From an uncultured Lachnospiraceae bacterium (lineage in GTDB: Bacteria > Bacillota > Clostridia > Lachnospirales > Lachnospiraceae): a DNA stretch of 12,442 nt. This document shows, in pieces, positions 1-6,270 of the stretch. Every line of letters starts with the position of its first letter. The first letter of the stretch is position 1. Both the position numbers and the translations under genes were made by a program. Location: positions 1 through 12,442 of the forward strand of contig CABUBX010000052.1 of NCBI GenBank assembly GCA_902489925.1. Direction: 5' to 3'. The notes beneath the pieces are model-generated. The model was given only the letters and a program-made list of their open reading frames with translations. It was not told where the DNA came from and ran no database searches.

Positions 1-96
1 ATATGATTGTTTATAATACGTCAAGTCTTTTTATGAATTTTTTCCCTCATGCAATCATCCTATCAAAGTCATATGAAATCTGTATGAAACAACGAA

Positions 97-134
97 AAAA
101 ACTATGCAGCCGATATACCGGCTGCATAGTTTTT
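97..134. terminator. Bidirectional intrinsic terminator downstream of ltaE
   Basis: A perfect 16-bp inverted repeat (97-112 with 119-134) closes a 6-nt loop. The core arm is GC-rich (GCAGCCG/CGGCTGC) and both arms are flanked by A/T runs, so each strand reads as a hairpin followed by a U-tract. On the minus strand it lies about 33 nt past the ltaE stop and would end that transcript. On the plus strand it could stop transcription entering from the left. Positions 1-94 hold no gene that I can support. Confidence 0.9.
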
Positions 135-167
135 CTTTCATTTAGCAATATTTAATTTTACCGTCAC

Positions 168-1205
168 TTACAGCCAGCTTTCCAAGTCCTTAATGAGCGC
201 ATCCACGTTTTCAGTCCTTGTTGCCCAGCTTGTACAAAAACGGATTGAGCTATGTGTCTCATCAATTCTCTGGTCTTCCTCATAGCCATACTTTTCACCG
301 ATTTTCTTTATAAGGCTGTCCTCCAAAATAGGAAACTGCTGATTGGTCGGGCTTTCAATCACAAAAGGAATATTTTTATCTGCAAATACTTTCTTAATGC
401 GCATTGCCTGAGTGATGGCATGTTTGCATATGTCAAAATATAAATTATTTTCAAAAAGTGTCTCAAACTGTATGCCGAGCAGGCGTCCCTTGGCAAGCAT
501 GCCGCCCCTCTGCTTTAACATAAATCTGAAATCCTTTTTAAGCTCGTCATTTCTTATGACGACAGCCTCACCAAACAAAGCGCCGCACTTTGTGCCGCCA
601 ATGTAAAAAACATCACAGAGACGATTGATATCCGGCAGTGTGACATCGTTTTCCTCTGCCATCAGCCCATAACCTAAGCGTGCGCCGTCAAGGAACAAAT
701 AAAGTCCATCCTCACGGCATACCTTACTGATTTCTTCAAGCTCTGCCTTTGTATATAATGTACCGTATTCTGTCGGATTTGAAATATAAACCATCTTCGG
801 CATAACGATATGCTCATAGCTTTCATTGGTTTTGTGCCATACATAATAATCATGAATCTGTTTTGCCGTAAGCTTTCCATCGTTTGATGGCAGACCGATG
901 ACTTTATGGCCTGTAGATTCAATCGCACCCGTTTCATGACAATTAATATGACCGCTCACTGCTGTCACAACGCCCTGATACGGGCGAAGTGCTGCCGCTA
1001 TCACTGTTGTATTTGTCTGTGTGCCGCCCACGAGGAAATGAACGTCAACGCTTGAATCCTCTACGGCTCTCCGAATAAGCTCTTTTGCATGGGCACAGTG
1101 GCCATCCTCCCCATAACCGACGGTCTGTTCCATATTTGTTGCCATCATCCTCTCCATAATCGCCGGATGGGCACCCTCATGATAATCACAATTAAAAAGT
1201 ACCAT
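168..1205 (-). CDS. ltaE: Low-specificity L-threonine aldolase (PLP enzyme)
   Basis: This is a 345-residue fold-type I PLP enzyme of the threonine aldolase/beta-eliminating lyase family. Members cleave L-threonine or L-allo-threonine to glycine and acetaldehyde in the cytosol. Visible motifs are GGTQTN (60-65, cofactor phosphate site), His86 in SGHINCHE (stacks on the PLP ring in the family), DGARLG (173-178, the Asp that pairs with the pyridine nitrogen) and GGTK (203-206) with Lys206 as the Schiff-base lysine. Length is normal. The ATG follows a GGGAG-type Shine-Dalgarno site. The gene lies 83 nt after efp, with the efp terminator between them, and ends at a strong hairpin. I see no convincing promoter in the gap, so it may depend on read-through or on a weak start. 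The stereospecificity cannot be told from sequence. Confidence 0.9.
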   Translation of the reverse strand: MVLFNCDYHEGAHPAIMERMMATNMEQTVGYGEDGHCAHAKELIRRAVEDSSVDVHFLVGGTQTNTTVIAAALRPYQGVVTAVSGHINCHETGAIESTGHKVIGLPSNDGKLTAKQIHDYYVWHKTNESYEHIVMPKMVYISNPTEYGTLYTKAELEEISKVCREDGLYLFLDGARLGYGLMAEENDVTLPDINRLCDVFYIGGTKCGALFGEAVVIRNDELKKDFRFMLKQRGGMLAKGRLLGIQFETLFENNLYFDICKHAITQAMRIKKVFADKNIPFVIESPTNQQFPILEDSLIKKIGEKYGYEEDQRIDETHSSIRFCTSWATRTENVDALIKDLESWL

Positions 1206-1234
1206 CTAATCTTCTCCCTTTGAATATATTTTAA

Positions 1235-1256
1235 AAGCCCCGAAATCTCGGGGCTT
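1235..1256 (-). terminator. Intrinsic terminator of efp
   Basis: A 9-bp stem (1235-1243 with 1248-1256) of the type AAGCCCCGA/TCGGGGCTT closes a 4-nt loop. On the minus strand it is followed by TTTAAAATAT, a moderate U-tract. It starts about 33 nt past the efp stop and lies between efp and ltaE, so it should separate the two genes at least in part. Confidence 0.75.
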
Positions 1257-1288
1257 AAATGACATCAATGATTCCCTCAAACCGGGAA

Positions 1289-1846
1289 TTATACACGAGA
1301 TAAGTACTCGCCTGTTCTTGTATCAATCTTGATTGTATCGCCGGATTCAACGAACAGAGGAACGTTAACCTGAGCACCTGTTTCTACAGTTGCAGGCTTT
1401 GTCGCACCTGTTGCTGTATCGCCCTTAAATCCAGGCTCTGTGTCTGTAATGACAAGCTCAACAAATAATGGCGGCTCAACTGAGAATACTTCACCATTGT
1501 GTGAAAGCATCTTCACCATCTCGTTTTCCTTAACGAACTTTAATGCATCGCCGATTGCATCTTCATTCAATGCAATCTGGTCGTATGTCTCAACATCCAT
1601 AAAGTGGAATAATTCGCCATCGCTGTATAAATACTGCATGTCTGCTCTGTCGATGTGTGCCTGAGGACACTTTTCTGTAGGTCTGAAAGTTTTTTCTACA
1701 ACACCGCCGTTTTTAATATTTCTCAATTTTGTACGAACAAAAGCTGCACCCTTACCTGGTTTTACATGCTGAAATTCAACAACCTGATAAACATTTCCTT
1801 CGTATTCGATTGTCAAGCCATTTCTAAAATCTCCTGCTGATACCAT
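1289..1846 (-). CDS. efp: Elongation factor P
   Basis: EF-P binds ribosomes stalled at polyproline stretches, between the P and E sites, and restores peptide bond formation. The product is 185 residues, the usual length, with the three-domain KOW/OB/OB order. The tip loop near the N-terminus reads KPGKGAAF and places Lys32 where Bacillus-type EF-P is modified. The C-terminal family signature is present around 149-168 (KPATVETGAQVNVPLFVESG). The start is supported by AAGGAGG, 9 nt upstream of the ATG. The gene follows yqeG but has its own good sigma-A promoter whose -35 overlaps the yqeG stop codon, and its own terminator, so it can be expressed independently. No modification enzyme is visible in the window. 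Confidence 0.97.
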   Translation of the reverse strand: MVSAGDFRNGLTIEYEGNVYQVVEFQHVKPGKGAAFVRTKLRNIKNGGVVEKTFRPTEKCPQAHIDRADMQYLYSDGELFHFMDVETYDQIALNEDAIGDALKFVKENEMVKMLSHNGEVFSVEPPLFVELVITDTEPGFKGDTATGATKPATVETGAQVNVPLFVESGDTIKIDTRTGEYLSRV

Positions 1847-1879
1847 AAAATGGAACCTCCTTAATTATTAACTTCTTCT

Positions 1880-1908
1880 AGTATAAATAATAAACAGACT
1901 TTTTTCAA
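1880..1908 (-). promoter_or_regulatory. Sigma-A promoter of efp
   Basis: On the minus strand, TTGAAA (1908-1903) is followed by a 17-nt spacer and TATACT (1885-1880). Predicted transcription starts near 1873, giving a short leader of about 27 nt before the efp ATG. The -35 box contains the TGA stop of yqeG, so the promoter begins inside the preceding gene. Confidence 0.8.
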
Positions 1909-2405
1909 CTGTTTTTTTGCTTCTTGTAGAAATAAAGCACAATTTTTTCAAGCTTTCGCTTAAATACAATCTGAATCTCCTCTTTCGGGTGAATCGGACT
2001 TACGAGAATATTCCTTATGCCTGCTCTTTTTGCCCCGTAAACATCCGTAAAAAGCTGGTCTCCGATAAAAACTGTGTTCTCTGCAGTCGTTCCCATTAAT
2101 TTCATCGCCCGCTCATATCCGCTTCTCGACGGCTTATGGGCATTATAAATATAATTGACTTTAATATCCTTATTAAACATCAAAACCCTTGCCTCCTTAT
2201 TGTTAGAAATAAGGCAGCATTTAAAACCGATTGCTTTCAGACGCGCAAACAAATCAACAGCCCGCGCATCCGCCGGCGCCCCGTGGGGCACGAGCGTGTT
2301 ATCAATATCAAAAAGAAGTCCGCGGATGCCTTTTTCGTAAAGCTTTTCAAAATCAATGCTGTATGTAGATTTTGCTGTCGCATCCGGGAAAAATTTACTA
2401 AACAT
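1905..2405 (-). CDS. yqeG: YqeG-family HAD-IIIA phosphatase
   Basis: This is a HAD-superfamily protein of 166 residues, typical of the YqeG group. Motif I is DIDNTL (33-38) with Asp33 as nucleophile and Asp35 as acid/base. Motif II is SNN (67-69), motif III is Lys91 in HKPSRSG, and motif IV is GDQLFTD (115-121). The family contains phosphatases; the substrate here is unknown. The start is set at the ATG at 2405, preceded by GGAGG at 9-nt spacing and overlapping the aroK stop by 8 nt, which suggests translational coupling. Longer in-frame upstream starts lie inside aroK and lack such support. In Bacillus subtilis yqeG also sits beside a shikimate-pathway gene, so the context is conserved. No membrane segment is seen. 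Confidence 0.9.
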   Translation of the reverse strand: MFSKFFPDATAKSTYSIDFEKLYEKGIRGLLFDIDNTLVPHGAPADARAVDLFARLKAIGFKCCLISNNKEARVLMFNKDIKVNYIYNAHKPSRSGYERAMKLMGTTAENTVFIGDQLFTDVYGAKRAGIRNILVSPIHPKEEIQIVFKRKLEKIVLYFYKKQKNS

Positions 2406-2961
2406 TGTCCTCATCCTCCAGTTGTATAAGCGCATCCAAAATCTCCAGACAAATTTCGTCAACGGTCTTATCATCTGTTGATACAATAATATCCGCAGCC
2501 TGCTCATAAGCCTGACGGCGTCTCTCCATAAGCGCACCGATAAAATCCACATCCTTATGTCCGTTTAAGATCGGACGGTCATCGCTGTCCCTGACACGCT
2601 TTAAAATCGTTTCTGCCGTGGCTGTTAAAAGGACAATCCTGCTGTTCATTTTTAACTGCCGGACATTTTCCTCTCTGAGCACTGTACCGCCGCCGCAGGA
2701 AATAACACAGCCGCATTCACCGGACAATTCTTTTAAAAGCGCCGTCTCCCTCGCCCTGAAATACGGCTCGCCGAACTTGGCAAAAATTTCATTAATCGTC
2801 ATGCCCTCACGCCGGGCAATAAGGCTGTCCATCTCCACCGGCTTCATCGCAAACATGAGGCTCATCATCTCCGCCACCGTACTTTTGCCTGCCCCCATAA
2901 AGCCCGTAAGCGCAATATTATGCTGCTTTAAATATTGTTTCATCCATTGGATTTTATCCAT
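2398..2961 (-). CDS. aroK: Shikimate kinase
   Basis: The enzyme phosphorylates shikimate at O3 with ATP, the fifth step toward chorismate. In the 187-residue product the Walker A loop is GFMGAGKST (20-28), followed by Asp45 in MDSLIARREG, the position that binds shikimate or Mg. FGEPYFRARE (63-72) matches the family FGE-x-x-FR-x-x-E motif, and SCGGGTV (88-94) is the shikimate-binding Gly-rich loop. DRPIL (128-132) is the lid region with Arg129. Length is normal for a stand-alone enzyme. The ATG overlaps the aroD stop by 8 nt and is preceded by AGGAGG at 9-nt spacing. The gene is tightly linked to aroD and yqeG. A gluconate-kinase-like assignment is less likely given the FGE motif and the context. 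Confidence 0.93.
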   Translation of the reverse strand: MDKIQWMKQYLKQHNIALTGFMGAGKSTVAEMMSLMFAMKPVEMDSLIARREGMTINEIFAKFGEPYFRARETALLKELSGECGCVISCGGGTVLREENVRQLKMNSRIVLLTATAETILKRVRDSDDRPILNGHKDVDFIGALMERRRQAYEQAADIIVSTDDKTVDEICLEILDALIQLEDEDNV

Positions 2962-3721
2962 CTAATCCACCCTCCTTTTCCGCAAAAAGCTTTAGCGCAG
3001 CGTACAGGCTGTCTGCATCAATCTGTCCCGGCGCCGAAGCCTCTCCTGCAAGTCCGAAGGTTATCGCAGAACCGAATTGCTGACCGCAAAGCCGACTCAC
3101 TAACCCCAGCTGTCCCATAGACATAGTGACAATCGGACACGAAAGTACCTCCTTAGCCTCAAGCGTTGCCGAAAGCAGCGTCAAAACATCTTCCGCTTTT
3201 TCAGGCATCACAGCCATCTTCGCAATATCTGCCCCAAGCCTTTCCATCTGCCTAAGCCGTTGTACGATACACTGCTTTGACGGCGTCTTAAAAAACTCAT
3301 GATTTGAAACGACCGTCACAAGCCCTGCCGACTTTGCCTTTTCGAGTGCCTCTGCAATATCTCCGGCCAGCAGCTCGATATCCAGCATATCGGCTTTGCC
3401 TGATGCAGTCACCGTTTCTAAAAAATCAAAATAGGCTTCGGAGGAGGCTTTGCACCTTCCGCCCTCTGCCCTCGTTCTAAAGGTTACAAGCAGCGGTATA
3501 TTGCCAAGGATTTTCCTGAGATTTTCCAAAACCTCCGATACGGCGCTCTTTTTAAAGACGTCCTCAAAATCATCCGCGCGCCATTCCACAATATTCACTG
3601 ACTTTCTTTTCACAGCCTCTGTAGCCGCTGCATATATATCTTCCTTTTTTTTGCCCATCACAGGTACACAGATTTTAGGCATTTCCTCGCCAATCACCAA
3701 ATCTCTTATCTTAACCGTCAT
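2954..3721 (-). CDS. aroD: Type I 3-dehydroquinate dehydratase
   Basis: The enzyme converts 3-dehydroquinate to 3-dehydroshikimate through a Schiff-base lysine. The 255-residue TIM-barrel protein carries EWRAD (46-50), the TFRTRAEGG substrate loop with Glu86, His141 in SNHEF and Lys168 in AKMAVMP. These match the Glu86/His143/Lys170 triad of enterobacterial type I enzymes. A C-terminal Gly/Ser/Gln-rich segment (from GLAGEASAPGQ) forms the usual mobile substrate loop. The start follows AAAGGA about 6 nt upstream. This is the first gene of the aroD-aroK-yqeG unit, driven by a promoter with a perfect TATAAT. It is divergent from aroE, with two back-to-back promoters between them. A type II (aroQ) enzyme is ruled out by fold and motifs. 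Confidence 0.95.
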   Translation of the reverse strand: MTVKIRDLVIGEEMPKICVPVMGKKKEDIYAAATEAVKRKSVNIVEWRADDFEDVFKKSAVSEVLENLRKILGNIPLLVTFRTRAEGGRCKASSEAYFDFLETVTASGKADMLDIELLAGDIAEALEKAKSAGLVTVVSNHEFFKTPSKQCIVQRLRQMERLGADIAKMAVMPEKAEDVLTLLSATLEAKEVLSCPIVTMSMGQLGLVSRLCGQQFGSAITFGLAGEASAPGQIDADSLYAALKLFAEKEGGLDG

Positions 3722-3800
3722 ACAAATCCTTTCTGTTCAGACAAAACATCTATATCCTTATGCTATAAAAACTATATTAGCTTTTATTGCCTCAAATAGT

Positions 3801-3829
3801 ATTATATACTGTCATCTCCCCATAGACAA
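3801..3829 (-). promoter_or_regulatory. Sigma-A promoter of aroD-aroK-yqeG
   Basis: On the minus strand, TTGTCT (3829-3824) is followed by a 17-nt spacer and a consensus TATAAT (3806-3801). The predicted start near 3794 gives a leader of about 70 nt before the aroD ATG. No convincing terminator or peptide leader was seen in that leader. Confidence 0.75.
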
Positions 3830-3847
3830 GAGATTTTCGTCACTCTA

Positions 3848-3876
3848 TTGACAGCCTGTTTCCTTTAGTATAGTAT
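3848..3876 (+). promoter_or_regulatory. Sigma-A promoter of aroE
   Basis: A consensus TTGACA (3848-3853) is followed by a 17-nt spacer and TAGTAT (3871-3876), within a repeated TAGTATAG run. The -35 boxes of this promoter and of the aroD promoter are only 18 nt apart, back to back, so one bound regulator could affect both. Confidence 0.75.
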
Positions 3877-3936
3877 AGTCATAAAGTAAACAACGAAAGA
3901 CGCCCCGTGCTTCTTTCATCTATTGGAGGAATATTC

Positions 3937-4773
3937 ATGTCAAATTCTATTACAGGGCACACCGGCTTATGCGCACTGCTCGGCAGTCCTGTCGCCCACA
4001 GTATCTCACCGGCCATGCACAACGAGGCTTTCCGCCTCCTTGGTCTTGATTTTGCCTATCTTGCCTTTGACGTCGGCACAGACCACTTAAAAACCGCTGT
4101 AGACGGCCTTAAAGCCCTCGGCGTGCGCGGTTTCAATCTGACGATGCCGGATAAAAATCTCATGGCAGACCTTGCCGATGAATTAAGCCCTGCCGCCAGA
4201 CTTACGGGGGCAGTCAATACGGTTGTCGGTTATATGAAAGCCGCAGAGGATGCCGGTGTTACTCTGAAAAACAAGACAATGACACTGCTCGGTGCCGGCG
4301 GTGCAGCGACGGCGATTGTCGTTCAGGCTGCCCTAGACGGCTTAAAGGAAATCCGCGTCTTTAATATCAAAGATAATTTTTTTGAGCGCATGGAGGCACT
4401 TGCCGAGAAACTGTGCTTTGAAACCGGATGCACCGTATCTGTCCATGATTTGACTGATACGGAAGCGCTTGGCAGCAGCATCATGAACAGTGATATTTTA
4501 ACCAACTGTACAAGTGTCGGCATGGCACCGAACACCGAAAACTGCCTTATTGAAGATGAGCACCTGTTTCGCCCTCAGCTTACCGTATCAGATATTATCT
4601 ATAATCCCCGCGAAACACTGCTTTTAAAAAAGGCGGCCGCCTGTGGCTGCAAGACCTTTAACGGTATGTATATGCTGCTCTATCAGGGGGCAGAAGCCTT
4701 TCGTCTGTGGACAGGCAAAGAAATGCCGGTTGAAGCAATTAAAGCAAAATTTTTCTCGCAGCAATTATCTTAA
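3937..4773 (+). CDS. aroE: Shikimate/quinate dehydrogenase with apparent loss of the catalytic Asp segment
   Basis: The family reduces 3-dehydroshikimate to shikimate with NADPH (YdiB-like members also use NAD and quinate). The 278-residue product shows the substrate motif GSPVAHSISPAMHN (16-29), NLTMPDK with catalytic Lys73, GAVNT (91-95) and the nucleotide loop GAGGAA (119-124). It also shows NCTSVGM (190-196) and the C-terminal GMYMLLYQGAEAF-LWTG block. Directly after VNTVV (ending 4227) it jumps to GYMKAAEDAG, where relatives have about 14 further residues ending in an NTDG-type motif that carries the catalytic Asp (Asp102 in E. coli AroE, Asp107 in YdiB). That motif is absent, though the reading frame is kept. 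The ATG at 3937 has GGAGG at 7-nt spacing; an in-frame GTG at 3907 lacks one. This is the only plus-strand gene. Activity is doubtful. Confidence 0.9.
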   Translation: MSNSITGHTGLCALLGSPVAHSISPAMHNEAFRLLGLDFAYLAFDVGTDHLKTAVDGLKALGVRGFNLTMPDKNLMADLADELSPAARLTGAVNTVVGYMKAAEDAGVTLKNKTMTLLGAGGAATAIVVQAALDGLKEIRVFNIKDNFFERMEALAEKLCFETGCTVSVHDLTDTEALGSSIMNSDILTNCTSVGMAPNTENCLIEDEHLFRPQLTVSDIIYNPRETLLLKKAAACGCKTFNGMYMLLYQGAEAFRLWTGKEMPVEAIKAKFFSQQLS

Positions 4774-4786
4774 AATACACTGCCAT

Positions 4787-4824
4787 ATTAATAAAAGGAC
4801 AGCTTACACTGTCCTTTTATTAAT
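4787..4824. terminator. Bidirectional terminator between convergent aroE and plsC
   Basis: A perfect 16-bp inverted repeat (4787-4802 with 4809-4824) closes a 6-nt loop. The GGACAG/CTGTCC core is flanked by A/T runs, giving a U-rich tail on either strand. It starts 14 nt past the aroE stop and overlaps the plsC stop codon (4820-4822), so it serves both converging transcripts. Confidence 0.9.
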
Positions 4825-5536
4825 AGCAATCATTCTCACTGATGACACGCTCGATTCTTCTGCGCACAAGCTCTGCAATTTCCTGAGATTTCATATCCTT
4901 ATACATCTCATACGGCATCGGCTCTAAAAAATGAACCTGAACCGTTAATTTTTTAATTGACTTTGTATCAAAAGCCTTATAAGAATCAATCAGCGCTACC
5001 GGCACAATCGGGCATTTCGCTTTGATTGCGGCTTTAAAGCTGCCGCCTTTAAATTCAAGCAGCTTGTTGCCATCTCTGCTTCGCGTACCTTCTGCGAAAA
5101 TCAAATAATTTCTTCCGTTTTTCACTTCGTCCGTCACCTGATGAATCACCTTCATCGACTGCTTAATATCATCACGATCAATGGCATACGCTTTCATACA
5201 GGCAAATACCTGTTTCAAAAAAGGAATATTCTGCAACTCCTTTTTCATCACAACCGAAAACGGACGCGGACATGCCTGAATCATTGCAAGCACGTCAAAA
5301 AGCCCCTGATGATTTGGAAAAAACATAAATCCGTCTTTCTCTGGAATATTATCCTCACCGTGAACCTCTATTTTTATATTGCCGCCATGGACTGCTTTAT
5401 TGTCGATATATCGAAGCACGTCATACCGCTCAGCTTCCGGATATGACTCGGCATGTTTTGCACAATGACAGAGCTTAAACCATCCGTAAGGCACAAAAAT
5501 CAAATTTCTTAAAACCATCAACAGTATTCTTTTCAT
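4820..5536 (-). CDS. plsC: 1-acyl-sn-glycerol-3-phosphate acyltransferase
   Basis: This is a PlsC/LPLAT-family enzyme that acylates lysophosphatidate to phosphatidate on the inner face of the membrane, during phospholipid synthesis. The 238-residue protein has a hydrophobic N-terminal stretch (about 4-22). The catalytic motif is NHQGLFD (His76 and Asp81, the HX4D pair), motif II lies around 98-110 (KKELQNIPFLKQV), motif III is FAEGTRS (147-153) with EGTR, and motif IV is CPIVPVALID. The start has GAGGAG at 7-nt spacing. It lies 20 nt after a YcxB-like membrane protein gene and is probably co-transcribed with it. Acyl-donor preference cannot be read from the sequence. Confidence 0.92.
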   Translation of the reverse strand: MKRILLMVLRNLIFVPYGWFKLCHCAKHAESYPEAERYDVLRYIDNKAVHGGNIKIEVHGEDNIPEKDGFMFFPNHQGLFDVLAMIQACPRPFSVVMKKELQNIPFLKQVFACMKAYAIDRDDIKQSMKVIHQVTDEVKNGRNYLIFAEGTRSRDGNKLLEFKGGSFKAAIKAKCPIVPVALIDSYKAFDTKSIKKLTVQVHFLEPMPYEMYKDMKSQEIAELVRRRIERVISENDCY

Positions 5537-5556
5537 ATTCCGACTCCTCGTTTCAT

Positions 5557-6135
5557 CTAAATTTCATGAGCTATTTTGCACGGAATGCTCGTCTCTAAAT
5601 ACTTATGAAAGGCTTCTTTATCACCGTCAACAGATGCCTTTTCAAAGAAAAAGGATACCGGCTGATTTCCAACCTTTGCATAAATAAAATAATATGATTC
5701 CAACTCAAATACATTCGTCACCGTATTCCAGTCAATGCGCTTGCCAAATTTATATTTCTGAGTTTTTGCCTGAAAATAATCTTCATAAAAGCGATACTCA
5801 TCCGTTCTGTCCAGCGCATTGGCCTGCTGCTGCATCTCAAGACTTTTGCTTAAACCTTTTCTCATGACAAGCCATTTAAAAAACAAGGCACGTGTTAAAA
5901 AAAAGACCATCAAAGATGCCGAAACAATCCCTTCAAAAATGTAAAACCATGACTCTGCATATCTTGAAAAACCAAAATATGCCAGACCTCCCATAGATAT
6001 CGCAGCAATTAAGTAAACTAATCTGCGCCATTTAATCTTCTTTTTCTGTCCCGGAGAAATCTCCATCGTCTCCTCCATGACTTTTTTGAATGTTTCCTTG
6101 TTGAGCACCACTGATGCCGTATAAAGCTGTTCCAT
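5557..6135 (-). CDS. YcxB-like two-TM membrane protein
   Basis: The product has 192 residues. A soluble N-terminal segment (1-37) is followed by two predicted transmembrane helices (about 39-57 and 63-86). A C-terminal soluble domain (about 114-186) has the F-x-E-D-x-F...W..V..V.E....Y.FIY pattern typical of YcxB-like proteins. The biochemical function of this family is not established. The ATG follows AAGGTG at a short spacing; a stronger GGAGGAGG lies about 35 nt upstream, beyond a small hairpin. The gene is the first of a likely two-gene unit with plsC (20-nt gap), but nothing in its sequence shows a role in lipid synthesis. Confidence 0.7.
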   Translation of the reverse strand: MEQLYTASVVLNKETFKKVMEETMEISPGQKKKIKWRRLVYLIAAISMGGLAYFGFSRYAESWFYIFEGIVSASLMVFFLTRALFFKWLVMRKGLSKSLEMQQQANALDRTDEYRFYEDYFQAKTQKYKFGKRIDWNTVTNVFELESYYFIYAKVGNQPVSFFFEKASVDGDKEAFHKYLETSIPCKIAHEI

Positions 6136-6199
6136 TGTACACCTTGTCGGACACTTGAAATGTCCGCCCTCCTCCTGTCAGATAATATGTATTTATTTT

Positions 6200-6229
6200 A
6201 TCATATAATCCCTCTTTTGTATAGCGCAA
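6200..6229 (-). promoter_or_regulatory. Candidate promoter of the ycxB-like/plsC unit
   Basis: On the minus strand, TTGCGC (6229-6224) is followed by an 18-nt spacer and TATGAT (6205-6200). The -10 is good and the -35 is poor. It begins in the U-tract of the nhaC terminator, which is where a promoter for the next gene would be expected. Confidence 0.4.
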
Positions 6230-6236
6230 AAAAATA

Positions 6237-6259
6237 GGCGGAGTCCTTTAAACTCCGCC
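6237..6259 (-). terminator. Intrinsic terminator of nhaC
   Basis: An 8-bp GC-rich stem (6237-6244 with 6252-6259, GGCGGAGT/ACTCCGCC) closes a 7-nt loop. On the minus strand it is followed by TATTTTTTT. It begins 11 nt past the nhaC stop codon. Confidence 0.9.
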
Positions 6260-6270
6260 CAATCATAGAC

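Noticed and set aside
1..24. TTGACG on the minus strand at 24-19, a possible -35 of a promoter reading out of the left edge
   Set aside because: The matching -10 would fall at or beyond the window edge, so it cannot be evaluated.
6032..6229. A 65-codon minus-strand frame overlapping the ycxB-like start
   Set aside because: A shadow frame of the YcxB-like gene and its leader; the composition is not protein-like and the start has no ribosome site.
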